From Hirudinaria manillensis (lineage: Eukaryota; Annelida; Clitellata; Hirudinida; Hirudinidae): 64,000 bases of DNA. The notes beneath the pieces are model-generated. The model did not search any database. It was not told the DNA's origin and worked only from the letters and a program-made list of their open reading frames with translations. This document shows, one piece after another, positions 53,892 to 64,000 of this stretch. The number at the start of each line of letters is the position of its first letter. Within the stretch, counting starts at the first letter, position 1. The stretch lies in contig CM067526.1 of NCBI GenBank assembly GCA_034509925.1, forward strand, positions 1,774,001-1,838,000, written 5' to 3'. The translations under genes were made by a program, and so were the position numbers.

Positions 53892-54597
53892 TCTTATAAT
53901 CGCTCTATCGACTCATAGCGCTGAAGAATTGAGAATTTCTTTCGGAATTTTTCCTGACAATTAAGTCGTCAAGCGCTAGTCAGGTGCATAAAATTTCTAT
54001 TCAAATTTATTTCTGGCGCTAAATTCCAAACTGCACGGATTTATACTGTTGCGTGCGCTCCGCGCGTCGGTATTTGCGTCACGCACGGACTGACGCTAAC
54101 GCAAAGACCCGACATGAAGGCGGCCAATCATACTAGTTGATCATGACAACGAAATGAAACTTGTCAGCAGGTTATCACGGAATACGTCAAGAGACGCAAA
54201 ATTATTGTTTGCGTTGAGCTACATTTTACCTGCACAACTTTCGGTGATATTTTGTTGTTGTTTTTTTGAAAATTTAATAAATAGGTCGGCTACGCTCGAA
54301 CATTGAATTGTATGTAATACCTCAATTTTACATATTGTTCATAAATTTTAGACTTATTCATAAGTTGAGAACAAGCTAATATGACGACATCACAGATTAC
54401 AGAAACACTTTGTGACCGAATTATAAAATTGTATTCCTTGAAGTCATCCCAATCACCAGATTAAAAACTGAAATCTCAAAATCACGGCGAAATTTGAAAA
54501 AAAATATTCAACATTTATTCTTCAACATTGCTCTTCAATCTAAAGGAAGGCGAGAAAAGGACCCCTTCTGATCAAAACCTAAACTCAGTGGAAGCAC
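53892..54597. other. Spacer between the protocadherin start and the eRF1 copy A stop
   Basis: About 700 bp. A CpG-richer pocket at 54050-54120 (GCGCTCCGCGCGTCGG, TGCGTCACGCA) stands out in the AT-rich background and may mark the protocadherin promoter. Confidence 0.45.
54514..54519 (-). terminator. Poly(A) signal for eRF1 copy A
   Basis: AATAAA on the minus strand, about 80 bp past the stop. Confidence 0.5.
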
Positions 54598-56693
<2,096 letters not shown>

Positions 56694-57854
56694 CTTAAAA
56701 AACAAAAATACAAATGTTATGCAAACGGCATGGAAGTGAACTGGCGATGCGATGAATATATGCAAACCAATTTAAATCAAATATTGGAAATGTCCGTTGC
56801 GGTGTTTATAAAATTGTATTATATCCAAAAGCACATTATGTGTACGATCGTCCATCAGAAATTGAAATCCGAACAAAGTTAAATCACGAGTACACGCCAG
56901 GAACCTATTAGCTGAAACTAGCAAAAACCGATTTACCTTATTGGGTCGTCTTGTATCAGAAAATATGAATTAAAAAATATACAGCAATTCACTTAAACAA
57001 CAATCGCTCTATACACAGGTGGTAATGGTATAAGGCGATAATAGTAAACCAGTGAAGCTAGCCAAGACCTAATCATACCAAAGAATGCGAGGCAGGACAT
57101 GCCTACGGTTTTTACAATTTTAAAAATGTTTATACGAATTTAATACTAATACGAATAAAAAATACGATAACGTCGGACAAATTTAAAATTTCCGATGGAC
57201 AATAATTTGCCCTTGAACAGGACTTTCACGTTTTCTGAACAAAGAATAATCGCTGCCAAAATGCTTTGTCCGTTGTTGTTAATCAACTTCATACTTAATA
57301 TCGCTCACGTGACACAAGTATTGAACTACGCCCCTTCTCTAAGGTCTCTATGAGATGCATCTAAAAACCATTTATGAATAATATTCCAGCATAATCACTA
57401 TCATAATATGCACTGCAGCCGACATTTCTAATCGGTCCCTTTTTGACGCCCATAAATAGTTGGTACCCTCCCGACGGTCAATTCTTACTTAACCAAGACA
57501 ACACAATCTACTCTCCACAGAAAGCCATGCATTTTCGCGACCCTAAGCCTCGACGTAAGAGACCAAACTATTGGAGGCACACTCACTGGCCCTTTAAACC
57601 AATCTCAGGCAGATTAGAAACAATGCGCATCTTAGAACCACACACATGCATACGCACAAGCACGCACGTACACACACGAGTAAATCATCCAAATCCACAA
57701 TTCCTAGCTCCATCAATACAAGATATTTGTGATTGTATACACTTCTACACCCACATTCATTATTGCATGCACAAACAACCAACAAACATTTTATTAATTA
57801 CAAAAAACTATCCTATAAATTAAAAAAAAAAGATAATTCAAAAGCAACATCCAA
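56694..57854. other. Spacer between eRF1 copy A and SIL1 3' end
   Basis: About 1.16 kb containing the eRF1-A upstream region. A plus-strand open frame at 57443-57823 starts at TTG, has a CA-repeat-like His/Thr-rich centre and no exon signals; I do not call it a gene. Confidence 0.5.
57790..57795 (-). terminator. Poly(A) signal for SIL1
   Basis: AATAAA on the minus strand, 60 bp past the SIL1 stop. Confidence 0.5.
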
Positions 57855-60800
57855 TCACAATTCAACTTTCATTCCGATCCTCTGCAGAATCTCCTCGACC
57901 TTGGCCGAAAGTTCGTCGTGGTATTCTCGCTGGTCTTCGGTTCCTCCGAGCGTCCTCAAGCCGTGCCCGAGGTCTTTCAGTTTCGGGACGGCGCGGAGAA
58001 AACCGGATCTGCAGGATTGAAACCAGGCGGACATGGCATTTAAAACGGTCTCGCTCAGATTCAAATCATCAACTGTCAGGAACTGTGGGAGGAGGTGGCA
58101 CCAATCTGTCGTGGTGACCCTTTCAATCAGTTGTACCCTGAAAAAAATATATATATACATATATATATTGCTGCTTATAACATCAATTGTCTAATGTTAT
58201 CATACATAACACCACATAACAAACATATGCATTTGTATACTTATATATGTTGCTACTTCTTATATATATATATATAAAACTTCAAGTCATCTGATATTAT
58301 CAGGTTTATGTAAAATACTTACATGGAGTACTGATTTAATTTCTCCTTTTTGAGGTCTTCATTCATATATTCATCCTTCCTGGTGTATTCCTGAAAACAA
58401 AGCGATATATTTTATCATTTAATAACATTAATAGCAATAAATGTTTGAAGATGCATCTACAGCATCAGGTAGGACAAACACACACACACACACACAGACA
58501 TCCTGAAATAATTCTTGAACAGAACCCAAGAAATAAACTTTTCGAAGACAACATGCAAATGACAAAAATGCAGAAGTAAATGCATCCAGTTTCTAAACCA
58601 TGTCCAAGAACCAAACTCATCACTGTATATCAGAAAGTATTGTACAACACAACACAATAAAATCCAAGCTCAACCTTGGTGCTATTCTTGGAAAGTCAGA
58701 CTAAACTTGTTTAAAAACTAATGACCAACCTGCTCTTCCAAAAGATCTGAAACCATAGAGATGACCTTGGCGGCCATCTTGTCATCAATCGAAGCGATTC
58801 TCAGGAGCTCCACGACTAAGCCAAACCCCCCAACATCACCAAACCTCTTCTGGGCAAAGGGGAAGTTCCTGATGGTGGCAGAGAGGGCGTGGATGCCAAG
58901 AGCCCTGACTTTGGGAGAGGTTGATGACATCACAATCCTAAGGATCAATTCCAGGAGCCCTTCCTTTACTGCAGCCACTTGGGAATGGGGATTGCTGTCA
59001 GAATGAATATCATCATCATCATAATCACCAACATCACTGCTAATATGATTAATTAATTCACCAATTAATCCCTTATTTCATCCACTTAAGTTGGTCCGTC
59101 CATCCATTCTTTCCAAAATTCAATAGGTAACACAAGTTAGTGCTTTTGTATATACAATTTGCTGTTTTCTTTAGTTACCGCTAAAGTAATGCCCCACCTT
59201 TGCACAGCAGCTGCAACAACCAGCAGTGAGGAGCTCTGAAGCTGAAGGTCAGTTCCATTCAAATCTCGACCGAGAAGAGACAAACCTCCAGCATCGACAA
59301 ACATGTTGGCATTGTCAATCTGAAGGGGAATAGTTAGAGATTAGTTACCCCCAGTGGCATTATGATTTGAATCATAACATATAGCTCAGGTAATGCATAT
59401 TAATAAATATCACCATAATAATAATAATAATAATAGTTATAATAATGTTTAGTTTAGCCTAATGTTTTGTAAAAAATGTTTAAAGAATTGCCTTTATTAT
59501 GCATGCAACTTGACAAATGGTCAGTCCAAAAAGACATCACGAATTAAAAACCTGGTGCAGGTAATACTCCAGACTATCTAAAATTTCCAGCTTCTCCAAT
59601 TCAGTCAGGTCTGAGCTTCTGTAATGACCTAAAAGTTCCTCTAGGATCTCAGAATCCAACTTCACGTCAATGTTTAGATCTTGAAATTCTTTCTTCAGTT
59701 GGTCAATGTTTCTTAGGTTGGTCTCTGGCTGCTCCTTGAACTCTGACTGCTCTTTAAACTCTGACTGCTCCTTGAACTCTGACTGCTCTTTGAACTCTGA
59801 CTGCTCTTTGAACTCTGACTGTCAAAGAGAATGAAAGCTCTATGACCACTGAATCTTCCAAAACATATTTTAAGTTTTTGTCTCAATGGCCAATTTCGTT
59901 GCCGACATGCAAAGGATACCTCGAGTAGTTTGTCATCTTTGATTTTCTTTAACACTCTTTTCAGTTCAGCTTTTCTAAGAAGACCATTGTCTGTTAAAGG
60001 AATAGTATTTCAAGGAAATGTCTTATCCATTATTGAATAAAAATCCATTATTGTATAAAGCTGTTTGAATAATTCAAAAATTACCATGCTGGACGGTCTG
60101 GCTCAGATTTTCAGTGTCAGACATCTCAACTCCCTAAATAACGTCAGGAATTTATCAGAAATAAAAAGTACTTTTGTTTAGGCATAGTAAAAGTAAAATC
60201 AAAACTGAAGTAGAGTAGTACAAACACAAAATTTACTAAAATTACATTTTTTAACTCCAGCAGGGACTCTTCAATGAGAGTTTGTAATGTTGATTTTAGG
60301 ACTTCCTCTCTAGCTAGAGATGGAAAACATGTTATTTTTAGTTGCTTAATCAAAATTAAAAATTCAAATTACCAAGTTTGAAAGTCTTTTTTCATAAAAT
60401 GAGCGTGGCTCTTCTAAATAAATTCACCTTTTTCAGTGTGAACATCTTTTGCTTCCTCAAGTAATTTTGCTTCTCTCATTCCTGTTTGCAGATTCATCCG
60501 AACATGCAGCCCAGGGGGAATTATTTCATCTTTAAAACAACCAAAATATTCAACATACATGCCTAAATTAACATCAGCCGCATAAATATGGCATGCCTGC
60601 TTCCACGGTTTTCCATTCGTGAGAGGCTTGGAAGATTTTTTTTTCCCCTCTAAAATCAACGTCTGGAGAAATTTTGTCGCCTTCACCTGGCAAATAATTT
60701 TTAAATTGACTGAAATGTGACAATTAATACTTTAATATATGTTAAAATTGTTCAACTATCGGAAACAGTCACTGGATTTGTTACGAAACAAGTCATATAT

Positions 60801-60938
60801 TATGATACCTTCTTGAGGCATAGCTACAAGCGCCTGTTTTTCATCTCCACCATTATCCAGGCTAATCTTAGAACCTTCATTCAAACAACTGGCAAATTGT
60901 AAACCAAATACAAACAAAAAGATTAAGACAGATCCCAT
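57855..60938 (-). CDS. SIL1: SIL1, nucleotide exchange factor for the ER Hsp70 BiP
   Basis: ER-lumen protein that releases ADP from BiP. Exons: 60938-60809, 60686-60597, 60529-60428, 60313-60246, 60133-60085, 59990-59920, 59818-59552, 59319-59198, 58994-58730, 58390-58323, 58137-57855; 504 aa (human 461). Signal peptide MGSVLIFLFVFGLQFASC. The segment FQASHEWKTVEA joined to DEIIPPGLHVRMNLQTG matches human [26 protein letters not shown] without a gap if intron 2 is GC-AG (AG before GCATGC at 60596). Exon 7 begins with five copies of an 18-bp unit encoding SEFKEQ, then LKKEFQDLNIDV as in the conserved core. The armadillo-like part follows (exons 7-10). The protein ends KVEL, a plausible ER-retrieval signal (human SIL1 ends KELR). 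Exon 2 contains an A9 run that must be counted exactly for the frame to hold. Confidence 0.9.
59729..59818 (-). repeat. In-frame 18-bp tandem repeat in SIL1 exon 7
   Basis: Five units encoding SEFKEQ (the last is SEFKEQ followed by PE), starting right after the splice acceptor. Synonymous AAA/AAG and TTC/TTT differences between units show it is not brand new. Confidence 0.9.
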
Positions 60939-62359
60939 CGTCTTCGTTAAAGCCCCGATCTCTTCTATGCAAATTCCACGACACCAATCACTTAGCTCCG
61001 CGCTCCCTATGGATATGAAAAGTGACTTCCAAAAAGTATCGATTTTAAACTTTTCAATCCTAAAATGAATTTAATCATGATTGAGCACCTAAATAAAATA
61101 AAATATAAATTTATAAGTTATCTGCAGACGCGTGATGACTTGTTTCTAGACAAATCTAACGACTATTTCCACCAGTTGAATAATTTTAGATAATGAATGC
61201 TAAAAATGAATTAATTAAACAAACAAAACCAGAATTGTAAATAATCGTCTAGAATTTAATTTTGATCAAAATATATCCATATTCTTTTTTTTATTGGAGT
61301 CGCTAGTTTTTAAATTATATAATTCTATGTTAATATCGCTTACACAATCAGTTGAAATAAAAGATGGATTATTATTACAACTTCCAAAGATAAATCTAAG
61401 TTTTATTGATTAGCAATCCAACATTTTATCTAAAACTAATAACGAGTGGCAATCAAAAATTGTAAGCGCAAATAGTTTCATGAGGTCAACTTATTACCAT
61501 TTATCACACCTTTATCCCATTCTAATGGAGTAAAACATCCTCAAGAAGTTCACTTCTAATTCAATTAATGGTACCCTAACTTAAGCGCTTAACCTTCTAG
61601 AAATTAGTCAAGTAATACAAACTATCTTCAAAACTAAAGACTGATGTTTTCAGATGTGCTTATATAACTTACAAAAAAAGGTTCGTTCCACATGTTGTCC
61701 TTCAAAGCCACATTCATATGTTCAAATTGAGGTCCACCTTAACTGGAATAAATGAGAAAAAAAATTAATTCGGCCAATGCAGCCGATTCTAAATATCTTT
61801 TAATTAAAATATTCTCGAAAAGGACTCCGAACAAACACTAAGGGTTTTGCACGAATTGTTGGATTTTTATGTTCACAGCATCACCAGATTAAATTTGAAA
61901 CTTTTATGTCATTTAATCATTAATAATGTATGCAAGATATAAAGGTTTCCATGCTTATTATATAAAAAAAAATACAAAATGAAGTAAACTATTAAACAAT
62001 GGCATTTGCTCCAAAACTTTTGCGCTAAACTTTTGAGCTCAGTCGAAATTATTCAGCAGCATTTAATTCTTATATGTTATGAAACATCAGGCTCGAAAGG
62101 AGGAAATGGCTCACTGATACAAAGACTGTCCTTAAAAAGCGAGCCTGTTGTGGTATATCTGGTCGGCCATTTTCTTACGTAGGACTTTTCACGTGCTGTA
62201 TCCTTTGTGAGGTTTGTCGGCATGCGGAGAAACATATTTTAAAATGAATGAAGTTTTTGGTTGAGAAACTTATTGTTTCCAGAATTTATCGGAAATTGTT
62301 TTTTTGTTAATCCTGACTTATTAGGACTTACATGAAGTTACGGTTACAGATTGTTGAAA
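60939..62359. other. Divergent spacer between SIL1 and eRF1 copy B
   Basis: About 1.4 kb between opposite start codons, AT-rich. It must contain both promoters. No motif stood out and no gene is seen. Confidence 0.5.

Positions 62360-64000
<1,641 letters not shown>

Noticed and set aside
57443-57823. 126-residue plus-strand open frame
   Set aside because: Starts at TTG, centre is a CA-rich His/Thr low-complexity run, with no splice signals or recognisable domain.
60414-60686. Apparent frameshift in SIL1 exon 2
   Set aside because: Counting nine A residues after GGGG restores the frame; the long open frame through 60414-60686 reads across an intron.

Overview
The window is animal nuclear DNA. 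It is AT-rich, its genes are split by many short introns (roughly 55-900 bp) with GT-AG borders, and the spacers are full of ATT/AAT microsatellites. There is no operon structure, ribosome binding site or CRISPR array. The gene repertoire (CD73-like ecto-5'-nucleotidases, a protocadherin-type cadherin, RBM17, NAT10, SIL1, eRF1, CBS) and a short non-autonomous Helitron of a type common in arthropod genomes suggest an invertebrate, possibly an arthropod. I cannot place it more precisely. I rebuilt exons by hand from splice sites, reading-frame phase and protein similarity. Every complete model keeps frame through all its junctions.

Layout. 1-364 (-): first exons of one cystathionine beta-synthase (CBS) gene running off the left edge. 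365-5175: repeat-rich spacer. 5176-9324 (-): a second, complete CBS gene with 15 exons. 10422-37086 (-): a head-to-tail array of six 5'-nucleotidase genes (called G1 to G6 from left to right), each with nine exons at the same positions, plus decayed exon fragments. 37637-45045 (+): NAT10, 25 exons. 45715-49421 (-): RBM17/SPF45, 13 exons, convergent with NAT10. 50689-53891 (-): a protocadherin-like protein with a very short cytoplasmic tail. 54598-56693 (-): eRF1 copy A, 10 exons. 57855-60938 (-): SIL1, 11 exons. 62360-64000 (+): eRF1 copy B, seven exons visible, running off the right edge.

The nucleotidase array is the most unusual part. The outer genes G1 and G6 keep all catalytic residues I checked. 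G2 has lost one metal ligand. G3, G4 and G5 have lost two metal ligands and the key substrate residues, yet their reading frames are open. G4 and G5 look identical in coding sequence and lie in a near-perfect tandem duplication of about 4.46 kb whose breakpoints fall inside exon 1. A CRE-like TGACGT element occurs 82-127 bp upstream of each start codon. Other points of note are a tandem CBS pair, an eRF1 pair with identical intron positions but substitutions near the decoding motif of copy A, two probable GC-AG introns, and an in-frame 18-bp repeat expansion in SIL1.
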